A stretch of DNA of 64,000 nt from XN24 sp047921455 (GTDB lineage Bacteria; Pseudomonadota; Gammaproteobacteria; Steroidobacterales; XN24), in the NCBI GenBank assembly GCA_047921455.1, contig JBLRWC010000007.1, forward strand, positions 25,709 through 89,708. Direction: 5' to 3'. Both the position numbers and the translations under genes were made by a program. Every line of letters begins with the position of its first letter. The stretch's first letter is position 1. Shown piece after piece: positions 18,281-27,959 of the stretch. The notes beneath the pieces were generated by a model. That model had not been told where the DNA came from. It ran no database searches and saw only the letters and a list, made by a program, of their open reading frames with translations.

Positions 18281-18339
18281 CGCAACAACTGCCCGGAACA
18301 GGCCTCGCCAAGACTCAGCAGCCACCAATCCCCTGGTCC

Positions 18340-19719
18340 TCAGGCAAGGTGGATCGACACCGCAATCACCAGCGTGATCGAGCCAGCCACAAACAACTTG
18401 AGCAGCAGGGGCGCCACGAAGCGCAGCCACCGGTCGTAGGGAATGCCGGCGATGCCGAGAATGCCCATGAGCACCGGATTAGTGGGCACGATCATATTCG
18501 CGAAGCCGTCACCAAACTGGAACGCCAACACCGCGGTCTGGCGGGTGACTCCGACCAGGTCGCCGATGGGCGCCATCAACGGCATGGTGACGAAGGCCTG
18601 GCCTGAACCGGAGGGAATGAACAGGTTAATCACCAGCTGAATAGCCAGCATGCCGATCGCCGCGAGTTCTGCGCCCATGAGTTGCAGTGGCGCAGACAAG
18701 CCGTTGACGATGGTATGCAGCACCTGGCCATCCTCGAGTATCAGGGCGATGGAGCGGGCAAAGCCGATCAGCAGCGCCGTGCTCGCGAGTTCTGCCGCGC
18801 CCTCGGCAAAACGCTTGGCCGTGCCGTTGGCGCCGAGGCCGCCGGCAAGGCCCGCGAACAGGGCCAGCGCCAGGAAAATCGCGCCCAATTCCAGGATGTA
18901 CCATTTGGGGAAGGCGATCCCGTAGACCATGGCGCCGAGTGCGGCGAGCGTCATCAGCGCCACGAGCTTGTGCCGCCCGTCCATGCCGGGGTGCATTTCC
19001 ACCGGCGCGTGCTGCGCCGCGGAAATATCGTGCACCAGGCTGGCCGCCGGATCGGCCTGCACCTTTCTTGCATAGCGCCAGACGTGGTGGACGCCGATCG
19101 CCAGGAAGGGCAGGAATATGGCCAGCCGGAAGCCGAGTCCGGAGGCGGGCGGCAGTTCGGCAACCCGCTGGGCGACCAGCACGGTAAACGGGTTCAACGC
19201 CGCCACGCCGTAGCCGATGCCGTAGCCGCAGACCATGATCCCGATGGCGGTGACCGTGTCCATGCGCATTGCGACGCACAAGGAAATCAACACCAGCGTG
19301 AGCGGAATATATTCCTCTGCGACGCCGAGCGTCGCTGAGCCAGCCGCAAACACGCCCATGCCAAGCGCGATCAGCAGGCCGGGACTATGACCGACCCGGC
19401 GCAGCACGGCCCCCAGCAGGGCGTCGATGGTACCGGTGGCGCGCAGCACGCGGATGGCACCGCCGACAATCAACACAAAGAAGATGATGTCCTGTGCATC
19501 GGCCAGGGCGCGCGGCACCACGGTCAGCAACTCCCAGGGCATCAAGGTGCGCGCGTCGTCGATGACGGCGTAGGTGCCGGGCACAACCACGGCGCGGCCG
19601 TCCTCGGTCAGCACCGTCTCGAACTGCCCCTGGGGCAACAGCCAGGTAGCAAGCAGCGCCACGACCATCATGCCGAACAGCAGGACCAGGGTATCGGGAA
19701 CACGAAACGAGCGACGCAT
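18340..19719 (-). CDS. YfcC-family (DcuC/ArsB-NhaD superfamily) anaerobic-type carboxylate transporter
   Basis: 459-residue polytopic membrane protein. It begins MRRSFRVPDTLVLLFG, the usual YfcC opening. About twelve hydrophobic segments follow, with QDIIFFVLIVGGAIRVLRAT, AAGSATLGVAEEYIPL, LFIPSGSGQAFVTMPLMAP and QFGDGFANMIVPTNPVLMG, which are the family's conserved loops. Relatives carry C4-dicarboxylates, short-chain fatty acids or basic amino acids. ATG 19719 follows GAGGAG about 8 bases upstream; a 42-residue extension to 19845 was rejected as proline- and arginine-rich with no similarity. The gene is single and divergent from the small membrane gene at 19901. Substrate not predictable. 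Confidence 0.85.
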   Translation of the reverse strand: MRRSFRVPDTLVLLFGMMVVALLATWLLPQGQFETVLTEDGRAVVVPGTYAVIDDARTLMPWELLTVVPRALADAQDIIFFVLIVGGAIRVLRATGTIDALLGAVLRRVGHSPGLLIALGMGVFAAGSATLGVAEEYIPLTLVLISLCVAMRMDTVTAIGIMVCGYGIGYGVAALNPFTVLVAQRVAELPPASGLGFRLAIFLPFLAIGVHHVWRYARKVQADPAASLVHDISAAQHAPVEMHPGMDGRHKLVALMTLAALGAMVYGIAFPKWYILELGAIFLALALFAGLAGGLGANGTAKRFAEGAAELASTALLIGFARSIALILEDGQVLHTIVNGLSAPLQLMGAELAAIGMLAIQLVINLFIPSGSGQAFVTMPLMAPIGDLVGVTRQTAVLAFQFGDGFANMIVPTNPVLMGILGIAGIPYDRWLRFVAPLLLKLFVAGSITLVIAVSIHLA

Positions 19720-19900
19720 GGCGGGGCGGCTCCTCGGGGCAGGCGTGGCTGAAGTGGCGCCAGATGCTGACCGATCGTGCCGCGCGAGGCAATGTGCCCG
19801 TCGGCATCCACCTGGATCGCCGCAGCGAATATCGACAGCAACCATCGGGTTGCTAAACTGGCAACGCTATCGAAAGTTCGGCGTCACGGAGGAGCCGCAA

Positions 19901-20032
19901 GTGTACGAACAACCTCAGCTCGGAATTTTCCTCGTGGTCGCGCTGTACGCGATTGCGGGCGTACTGGCCATCATCGGTGGAGTCATGGTGATGCGCGTCC
20001 GGCGACGTCGCAAGGACAAAGAGAGCAGGTAG
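19901..20032 (+). CDS. 43-residue single-pass membrane protein
   Basis: Small ORF beginning GTG with a strong GGAGGAG six bases upstream (19888-19894). It encodes one membrane helix (about residues 8-31, FLVVALYAIAGVLAIIGGVM) and a very basic tail (MRVRRRRKDKESR). By the positive-inside rule the tail is cytoplasmic. No family is recognised. It lies 81 bases before the second AbgT gene in the same direction, so it may be its small partner. The ribosome-binding site and clean topology support a real gene despite the size. Confidence 0.6.
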   Translation: MYEQPQLGIFLVVALYAIAGVLAIIGGVMVMRVRRRRKDKESR

Positions 20033-20113
20033 CCGGGTGGGGTTTTTGCCTTGACCGCTGGCCTTGTGCCGTGACGCCGCTATACTGCCGCCTTCGCGCA
20101 CAGGAGGCAGTCC

Positions 20114-21670
<1,557 letters not shown>

Positions 21671-21680
21671 TATTCAGCGC

Positions 21681-21706
21681 GGGGCACTGCCAGCTGGCAG
21701 TGCCCC
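21681..21706. terminator. 12-base perfect hairpin between convergent genes
   Basis: GGGGCACTGCCA (21681-21692) pairs with TGGCAGTGCCCC (21695-21706) around a 2-base centre. It fills the 38-base gap between the AbgT stop (21670) and the nuclease stop (21709), so it can serve both transcripts. Neither side has a T-run, so efficiency is uncertain. Confidence 0.6.
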
Positions 21707-21708
21707 CG

Positions 21709-22512
21709 TCAGCGTCCCTGTTTAACGCGACACGCCAGCTCACGGTTCAACAACCATGCGGTCCTGACACCAGCTTGCGCCAGGCGTAGTGCCGTGAGCT
21801 GCCGGCCGGTCTCCGCATAGCGCTGCGAAATCACGGGTACCCGGCGGCGCTGGTCGAAGTCGTAGACCCAGGGCCGCAACTGCTGCGATTCGCGGGCCCA
21901 GTCTTCCAGGGAGCCCGCTTCCCAGTGCCCAGCGCCGAGCGCGACCAGCGGTTCGAGGCTGCGATGGTAGTCGGCGGCACGCAGCCCGGCACTGCGCAAC
22001 AGGCCGCTATCCCAAAGTCGGTGCAGGTTGGTCTCCCGGCCCGCGAAACTGACGGTAACCGTATTGCCGCCGCGGTCCTCGCGGCGCCCGACATGCAGCG
22101 GCTGATGTAAATCAACCACCAGGTGCAAAACGAAACTCAGCGCCGCGCGGCGCCGGAGATCGCTCACGCTCTCGTCGCTGAGCAAGGCGAGATTATCGCG
22201 TATGGCGCTCAGCATGCGCCCGTGACCGGGCGCGCCTTCGACCAGTGCGCTGAGCGGCTCGTCATCGCCGATGTTGATGTAGTGCCAGTCGCGGGTATGC
22301 GCCCAGTCGCTTTCGCCACGGATCGTGTCAGGCCAGGCGGCGGCATCGGCGAGGGTCATCTCTCCCAGCAGGCGATCGATTTCCTCGCGCACATCCGGGC
22401 AAAGCCGGTCCGCGGTAATCGCGGTTGCCGCCCGGTGGCCATCGGGACCCCAGGCCAGCGCTGCCGCGGGCAGTAGCAGAACCGCCAGCAAGGCGAGCCG
22501 GACCCGTAACAT
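21709..22512 (-). CDS. S1/P1-type zinc nuclease, exported
   Basis: 267-residue secreted endonuclease of the S1/P1 family (phospholipase C/P1 fold), which cleaves single-stranded DNA or RNA and uses three zinc ions. The signal LRVRLALLAVLLLPAAALA would be cut so that Trp becomes the mature N-terminus (WGPDGHRAATAI), as needed for zinc binding. Further ligands fit AWPDTIRGE, HTRDWHYINIG, ALSFVLHLVVDLHQPLHVG and GNTVTVSFAGRETNLHRLWD. The start ATG overlaps the MlaC-like stop as TGATG, so translation is coupled. It probably scavenges nucleotides or phosphate from outside the cell. Confidence 0.88.
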   Translation of the reverse strand: MLRVRLALLAVLLLPAAALAWGPDGHRAATAITADRLCPDVREEIDRLLGEMTLADAAAWPDTIRGESDWAHTRDWHYINIGDDEPLSALVEGAPGHGRMLSAIRDNLALLSDESVSDLRRRAALSFVLHLVVDLHQPLHVGRREDRGGNTVTVSFAGRETNLHRLWDSGLLRSAGLRAADYHRSLEPLVALGAGHWEAGSLEDWARESQQLRPWVYDFDQRRRVPVISQRYAETGRQLTALRLAQAGVRTAWLLNRELACRVKQGR

Positions 22513-23171
22513 CAATTAATCCGGGCGCGCAGGCACCGGCCCGCGGCGGTCTCGCGTGCTTCCGGTGGACCGGCCCGCGAGCCCCCCGAAGCTTCCAGGC
22601 GGCCAATAACCGCTTCCAGGCCGTCGCGGCGGAGCTGCTGTGCGAAGGCGTTGCGCAGGCTGAGCACATAAGATTGGCCCTCCCAGCGAGCATCGAAAAT
22701 GCGCCACTGTCCGTTGCCGGAACGCAGTTGCAGGAACACCGGTATCGGCGTCGCCAGTCCGGCGTGAATACGCAGTTCGACTTCCACGCGTTCCCCGTGC
22801 GCCGCGTCGGACGCCGGCGCCACCGTAACGTTATTCGGGGTCAGCAACAGCAATCCGCTGGCATAGCGGTTCACCAGCGAGTTATAGAGGGCTTCGGCAA
22901 ATCGGCGCCGCTGGGCGGGATCCGCATCGGACCAGTGTCGACCCAGGATCAACTGGCCGGCATACAGCACGTCGGCCTTCGGCCGCAGTCGGTGATCCAC
23001 CAGGCCGCGCACGGCCACGGGATCGGCAGCCAGTTGCAAGCGGCAGTCGGAAACGGCGCCAGCAAGTTCCCGGAGGGTCTCGCTGACGGTCTGGTGTGCG
23101 GAGACAGGGGTGTCGCCAGCCACGGGCGTCGCGAACACCAGCAAGATCGAAAAAATCAATATTCTCATCAT
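22512..23171 (-). CDS. MlaC/Ttg2D-family phospholipid-binding periplasmic protein
   Basis: 219-residue periplasmic protein resembling MlaC, the lipid shuttle of the Mla system. Signal peptide RILIFSILLVFATPVAGD. The following pattern matches the family: an N-terminal helix segment, ADVLYAGQLILGRHWSDA, RRRFAEALYNSLVNRYASGLL, NGQWRIFDARWEGQSYVLSLR and a terminal helix. Unlike a usual mla operon, no MlaD, MlaE, MlaF or MlaA gene is near; the next gene is a nuclease with overlapping start. ATG 23171 was chosen over 23207 because it starts the signal. It is divergent from glgP with 150 bases of promoter space. Confidence 0.8.
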   Translation of the reverse strand: MMRILIFSILLVFATPVAGDTPVSAHQTVSETLRELAGAVSDCRLQLAADPVAVRGLVDHRLRPKADVLYAGQLILGRHWSDADPAQRRRFAEALYNSLVNRYASGLLLLTPNNVTVAPASDAAHGERVEVELRIHAGLATPIPVFLQLRSGNGQWRIFDARWEGQSYVLSLRNAFAQQLRRDGLEAVIGRLEASGGSRAGPPEARETAAGRCLRARIN

Positions 23172-23321
23172 GCCTGCAAGTATCAGGTGCGCGCTCCAGC
23201 AGGGCAACGCTGTGGCGCGGAAACTGCTGAGCGGCGTGCCGCCTGTCTGTTATGCTCCGGCGCGAGCCGAATCGCGCGGGCGCCGGAGCGCACGCGTAAA
23301 GCGAAACAGGAGCCCACGGCA

Positions 23322-25796
23322 TTGAATATTCCCGAACACACCTTGCCCGAAGCCCTTGGCTTCGATGACTCGAGCCTGCGGCACGATACGCTCGTGAAGC
23401 TGCTCTACGGCGTTGGCAAGGACATCGACAACGCGACGCCGCATGATCTGTACAGCGCGGTGGCCATGGCGATTCGCGAACGGCTGGTCGGTCGCTGGCA
23501 CGAAACCCAGCGACGCATCCGTGCGCAGCAAAGCCGCAAGGTGTATTACCTCTCGCTCGAATTCCTGATGGGGCGAACCTTGCTGAACGCCGCCATCAAC
23601 CTGGATCTCGACGCCAGCACCCGCGCCCTGTTGGAAGAAGTCGGCGTGCGCCTGGAGACACTCGTCGAAGAAGAACAGGATGCCGGGCTCGGCAACGGCG
23701 GTCTCGGGCGACTCGCTGCCTGTTTTCTCGATTCGATGGCGACCCTGGACCTGGCGGGTTTCGGCTACGGCATCCGCTACGACTATGGCTTGTTCGAACA
23801 AGGCATCGGCGCAGAAGGCGAGCAACTCGAGCGTCCCAACATCTGGCTGCGATTTCGTAACCTGTGGGAGATCAAGCGCGAGGATATCCGCTACGAAGTG
23901 CGCCTCGGCGGCACGTGCCGAACCGTGCAGGACGAACACGGCGCCCCGCGCATCGAGTGGGAAGGCGGTCAATGCATCGAAGCGGTGGCCTACGACACGC
24001 CGGTGCCCGGCAACAACGGTCGGACCGTCAACCACCTGCGACTGTGGGGTGCGCGCTATGCGCCGGAAATCGACCTGGGATTGTTCAACTCGGGCGATTA
24101 CGACGCGGCGGTGAAGGCGAAAAACGAAGCCGAGAATATCTCCCGGGTGCTTTACCCGGACGATTCGACCGAGGAGGGCAAGGAACTCCGCATCAAGCAG
24201 GAATATTTCTTTGTCTCCGCCAGCCTCCAGGACATGTTGCAGGAGCACTTGGCCGCCGGCTACGACCTTGCGGAACTGCCGCACCATGTCGCCATCCAGC
24301 TCAATGACACGCACCCGGCGCTGGCAGTGCCGGAACTGATGCGGCTGTTGATGGATGTGCATGCGCTCTCGTGGGAACAAGCCTGGTCGATTAGCTGCGG
24401 CGTGTTCAGCTATACCAATCACACGCTGCTGCCGGAGGCGCTCGAGACCTGGCCGGTGAGGCTGCTGGAGAAACTGGTGCCGCGGCACTTGGAAATCATC
24501 TATCGCATCAATCGCCAGTTTCTCGACGCGGTGTGGGAACGGTATCCCGGCGACAACGACCGGCGGCGGCGCATGTCCATTATCGACGAGGTCGGTCACG
24601 ATGGCCCGCGAGTGCGCATGGCCTGGCTCGCCACCATCGGCGCCAGCCACGTCAACGGCGTCGCTGAACTGCATTCGGACCTGGTGCGGCGAACGATTTT
24701 CCGCGATTTCGACGAGTTCTATCCGGGTCGCTTCGTGAATGTGACCAACGGCGTGACGCCGCGCCGCTGGATGCGAGCGGCCAACCCGTCCCTGTCCAGC
24801 TTGCTGGACGAGCAGCTGGGCAACGGCTGGGAAAATGACCTGGAGCGCTTGCACGAACTTGTCCCGCGGGCTGACGACGCCGAGTTCAGGGCCCGTTTCC
24901 GAGCGGTCAAGCAGCTCAACAAGCAGCGCCTTGCAAAGTACATCCAGCGCCAGGTCGGGATCACCGTCAGTCCTGACTCCTTGTTCGACGTGCAGATCAA
25001 GCGAATTCACGAGTACAAGCGCCAACTCCTGAATCTCTTGCATGTCATTACGCGCTACAACCGTATCCGCCAGGAACCCGAGCGCGACTGGCAACCTCGT
25101 ACGGTGATCTTTGCGGGCAAGGCCGCGCCGGCCTACACCATGGCAAAGCGGATTATCCAGCTGATCAATAATGTCGCCGAAGTAGTCAACGGCGACTGGA
25201 CCGTCGGCGATCGGCTCAAGGTGGTTTTCCTGCCGAACTACAGTGTCTCGGCCGCGGAAATCATCATTCCCGGAGCGGACCTGTCGGAACAGATATCCAC
25301 CGCCGGCATGGAAGCGTCGGGAACGGGCAACATGAAGTTCGCCATGAACGGCGCACTCACGATCGGCACACTGGACGGCGCCAATATCGAGATTCGCGAC
25401 GCCGTCGGCGCCGAGAACATTTTCATCTTCGGGCTGACGGCGGATGAAGTTGCAGCGCGGCGCCGGGAAGGTTATTACCCGATTGAGCTGGCGCGCAGCA
25501 ACGCCGAGATGGGCGAGGTGCTGCGCCAGGTACGCGACGGTTTCTTTTCCCCCGGGGACCTGCGCCGATTCGCGCCGGTGGTGGATGCCGTCATCGCGGA
25601 TGGCGAGCCGTTCCTTTGCCTGGCGGATTACGAACACTATGTAGATACCCAGGAACGTGTCGACGCCAGGTACCGCGATGCTGAGGACTGGACCCGCATG
25701 GCCGTCATCAATACCGCCAGCATGGGCCGCTTCTCCAGTGACCGCGCGATCCGGGAGTACGCCGAGCGCATCTGGGAGTTGGGGCCGATCGGATAG
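23322..25796 (+). CDS. glgP: glycogen/starch/alpha-glucan phosphorylase
   Basis: Cytoplasmic PLP enzyme releasing glucose-1-phosphate from glycogen or maltodextrin, 824 residues, standard length. Start is TTG 23322 with AGGAG at 23308-23312; the open frame upstream is non-coding. Landmarks are KVYYLSLEFLMGRTLLNAA near the N-terminus, EEEQDAGLGNGGLGRLAACF, and the PLP-lysine block EASGTGNMKFAMNG with the lysine at about 671. DVQIKRIHEYKRQLLN also fits. It heads a three-gene unit with glgX (3 bases later) and malQ (8-base overlap): phosphorolysis, debranching and chain recycling. No synthesis genes (glgA, B, C) are nearby. Confidence 0.96.
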   Translation: MNIPEHTLPEALGFDDSSLRHDTLVKLLYGVGKDIDNATPHDLYSAVAMAIRERLVGRWHETQRRIRAQQSRKVYYLSLEFLMGRTLLNAAINLDLDASTRALLEEVGVRLETLVEEEQDAGLGNGGLGRLAACFLDSMATLDLAGFGYGIRYDYGLFEQGIGAEGEQLERPNIWLRFRNLWEIKREDIRYEVRLGGTCRTVQDEHGAPRIEWEGGQCIEAVAYDTPVPGNNGRTVNHLRLWGARYAPEIDLGLFNSGDYDAAVKAKNEAENISRVLYPDDSTEEGKELRIKQEYFFVSASLQDMLQEHLAAGYDLAELPHHVAIQLNDTHPALAVPELMRLLMDVHALSWEQAWSISCGVFSYTNHTLLPEALETWPVRLLEKLVPRHLEIIYRINRQFLDAVWERYPGDNDRRRRMSIIDEVGHDGPRVRMAWLATIGASHVNGVAELHSDLVRRTIFRDFDEFYPGRFVNVTNGVTPRRWMRAANPSLSSLLDEQLGNGWENDLERLHELVPRADDAEFRARFRAVKQLNKQRLAKYIQRQVGITVSPDSLFDVQIKRIHEYKRQLLNLLHVITRYNRIRQEPERDWQPRTVIFAGKAAPAYTMAKRIIQLINNVAEVVNGDWTVGDRLKVVFLPNYSVSAAEIIIPGADLSEQISTAGMEASGTGNMKFAMNGALTIGTLDGANIEIRDAVGAENIFIFGLTADEVAARRREGYYPIELARSNAEMGEVLRQVRDGFFSPGDLRRFAPVVDAVIADGEPFLCLADYEHYVDTQERVDARYRDAEDWTRMAVINTASMGRFSSDRAIREYAERIWELGPIG

Positions 25797-25799
25797 ATC

Positions 25800-27959
25800 A
25801 TGGATGATGTTGTCACCGTCCGCGGTTTGAACGAGACGCCGGTACGCGCCATGCCGACGATGCGGGCGGGCAGGGCACTGCCGCTGGGCGCCACCTGGAC
25901 CGGCGACGGCGTCAACTTTGCCCTGTTTTCCGCCCACGCAGAAGCCGTCTACCTCTGCCTTTTCGATGCTGCCGGCCAGCGCGAACTCGCGCGCATCCGG
26001 TTGCCGGAACGCAGTGGCGATACTTGGCACGGCTTTTTGCCCGGTGCGGGTCCGGGACTGGTCTACGGCTACCGCGTCCATGGCCGGTATGCGCCTCGCC
26101 AGGGGCAACGTTTCAATAAGCACAAGCTGCTCCTCGATCCGTATGCGCGCAGCCTCGCCGGCGAGCTGCGCTACGACCAGAGCATCTATGGGTTCAGCCA
26201 TGGCGGCGTGCAGGAATGGCGCCAGGACATCCGCGACAGCGCCAGCAGCGTCCCCAAGGCGCGCGTCGTGGACCCGCACGCTTTCGACTGGCGCGGCGAC
26301 CGGTTGCCGCGCACGCCGATGGACCGTACGGTGATTTATGAATTGCATACCCGCGGCTTCACCCGGCTGCACCCGGGCGTGCCGGCCCACTTGCGGGGTA
26401 CTTACCTCGGGCTGGCACAACCCGCGGTGCTCGACTACCTGGTCGACCTCGGCGTCACAGCAGTCGAACTAATGCCGGTGCAACAGTTTATCAGCGAACC
26501 CCGCTTGCACGAGCAGGGGTTGGCGAATTACTGGGGTTACAACACGCTGGCATTCTTCGCACCGCATGCCGCCTACTCGCTGGCGGACCCGGTGCGTGAG
26601 TTCCGGGAAATGGTGCGCGCCATGCACGGTGCCGGACTGGAAGTGATTCTCGACGTGGTATTCAACCACACGGCGGAAGGCAGCGACCGGGGACCGACGC
26701 TGTCCATGCGTGGCCTGGATAACCTCAGTTATTACCGGCTCCAGCCGCAGGACTTGCGCCACTATGTCAACTGGACGGGCTGTGGCAATACGCTCAATCT
26801 CGATCATGCCGAAGTGCGCCGGATGGTGCTCGATTGCCTGCGCTATTGGGTGACCGATATGCACGTGGACGGGTTTCGCTTCGACCTCGCGACCACGCTC
26901 GGTCGCGAAGGCGAGGCCTTCGAGCGCGACGGTCGCTTTTTCAAAGCGCTCAGCGCCGATCCCGTGCTGGCCGGCGTCAAGCTGATCGCGGAACCATGGG
27001 ACCTCGGGCCGGACGGGTATCGGCTCGGTGGATTTCCCCGGCCGTGGGCTGAATGGAACGACCGCTTTCGCGATACCGCACGCGGCTATTGGCGTGGCGA
27101 TGCGGGGCTCGTGCCCCGGTTCGCCGAGCGGCTGGCGGGTTCCAGCGAGCAGTTTGCTGCCAGCGGGCGCGGGCCCTGCGCGAGCATTAACTACGTCGCC
27201 TGCCACGATGGCTTCACCTTGCGCGACACCGTCAGCTACGCGCACAAGCACAACCTGGCCAACGGCGAGGACAATACTGATGGTGACGGGCATGCCATCT
27301 CGTGGAATCACGGCAGCGAGGGTCATACCGATGACCCGGAAATCATCGCCGTACGCTATCGGCAACAACGCAACCTGCTGGCCACCTTGCTGCTGTCCCA
27401 GGGCGTACCGATGTTGCAGGCAGGCGACGAGTTTGGTCGTACCCAGCGCGGCAACAACAACGCCTATTGCCAGGACAATGAGGTGTCATGGGTGGACTGG
27501 CGCCTCGCGCAGAGTAACGCCGGGCTGCTGGATTTCGTGCGCCGCCTGGTCGAAATCCGTGCCGCCAACCCGGTCTTCCGGCGACATGAATTCCTCGCCG
27601 GCGTACAGCGCGATGCCACGCGTTTCAAGGACGTCGCGTGGTTGAAAGCCGATGGCAGCGAACTCGGCCCGGCTGACTGGTCCGACCCGCAACTGCGCGC
27701 TTTCGCCATGTTACTCGACAGCACCGGCCTGCCGCCGACCCAGCTCGATCCCGACGTCGGCGACAGCTTCCTGGTGTTGTTCAATGCGACTACTGAAATG
27801 GTTGAGTTCACGCTGCCTTCACCCATCACGAACGCTGTCTGGGAGGTGGCATTGGACACCAGCCAGGACGCCGTGACAGTTCCATCCGCGGCTTATCAAA
27901 AGGGCCACGGCTATCGGCTGGCGCCAAGTTCACTCGCGTTGCTGGTGGATCATGACTGA
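25800..27959 (+). CDS. glgX: glycogen debranching enzyme, GlgX type
   Basis: 719-residue isoamylase-type glycoside hydrolase (GH13) that cuts alpha-1,6 branches left by the phosphorylase. An N-terminal CBM48-like domain (GATWTGDGVNFALFSAHAEA) precedes the barrel. GH13 regions are readable: DVVFNHTAEG, GFRFDLATTLG with the nucleophile Asp at about 361, LIAEPWDLGP with the acid Glu at about 397, and ACHDGFTLRD with Asp at about 469. GDEFGRTQRGNNNAYCQDN is typical of GlgX. Start is ATG 25800, 3 bases after glgP. A C-terminal beta domain is present, so the gene is complete. Confidence 0.95.
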   Translation: MDDVVTVRGLNETPVRAMPTMRAGRALPLGATWTGDGVNFALFSAHAEAVYLCLFDAAGQRELARIRLPERSGDTWHGFLPGAGPGLVYGYRVHGRYAPRQGQRFNKHKLLLDPYARSLAGELRYDQSIYGFSHGGVQEWRQDIRDSASSVPKARVVDPHAFDWRGDRLPRTPMDRTVIYELHTRGFTRLHPGVPAHLRGTYLGLAQPAVLDYLVDLGVTAVELMPVQQFISEPRLHEQGLANYWGYNTLAFFAPHAAYSLADPVREFREMVRAMHGAGLEVILDVVFNHTAEGSDRGPTLSMRGLDNLSYYRLQPQDLRHYVNWTGCGNTLNLDHAEVRRMVLDCLRYWVTDMHVDGFRFDLATTLGREGEAFERDGRFFKALSADPVLAGVKLIAEPWDLGPDGYRLGGFPRPWAEWNDRFRDTARGYWRGDAGLVPRFAERLAGSSEQFAASGRGPCASINYVACHDGFTLRDTVSYAHKHNLANGEDNTDGDGHAISWNHGSEGHTDDPEIIAVRYRQQRNLLATLLLSQGVPMLQAGDEFGRTQRGNNNAYCQDNEVSWVDWRLAQSNAGLLDFVRRLVEIRAANPVFRRHEFLAGVQRDATRFKDVAWLKADGSELGPADWSDPQLRAFAMLLDSTGLPPTQLDPDVGDSFLVLFNATTEMVEFTLPSPITNAVWEVALDTSQDAVTVPSAAYQKGHGYRLAPSSLALLVDHD

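Noticed and set aside
22425..23321. N-terminal extension of glgP upstream of 23322
   Set aside because: The frame is open but overlaps the divergent mlaC-like gene and matches nothing; TTG 23322 with AGGAG gives the normal phosphorylase start.
23250..26420. 1056-codon minus-strand open frame opposite glgP and glgX
   Set aside because: It is the complement of two clear enzymes with family motifs; the long frame is a result of high GC and codon usage.
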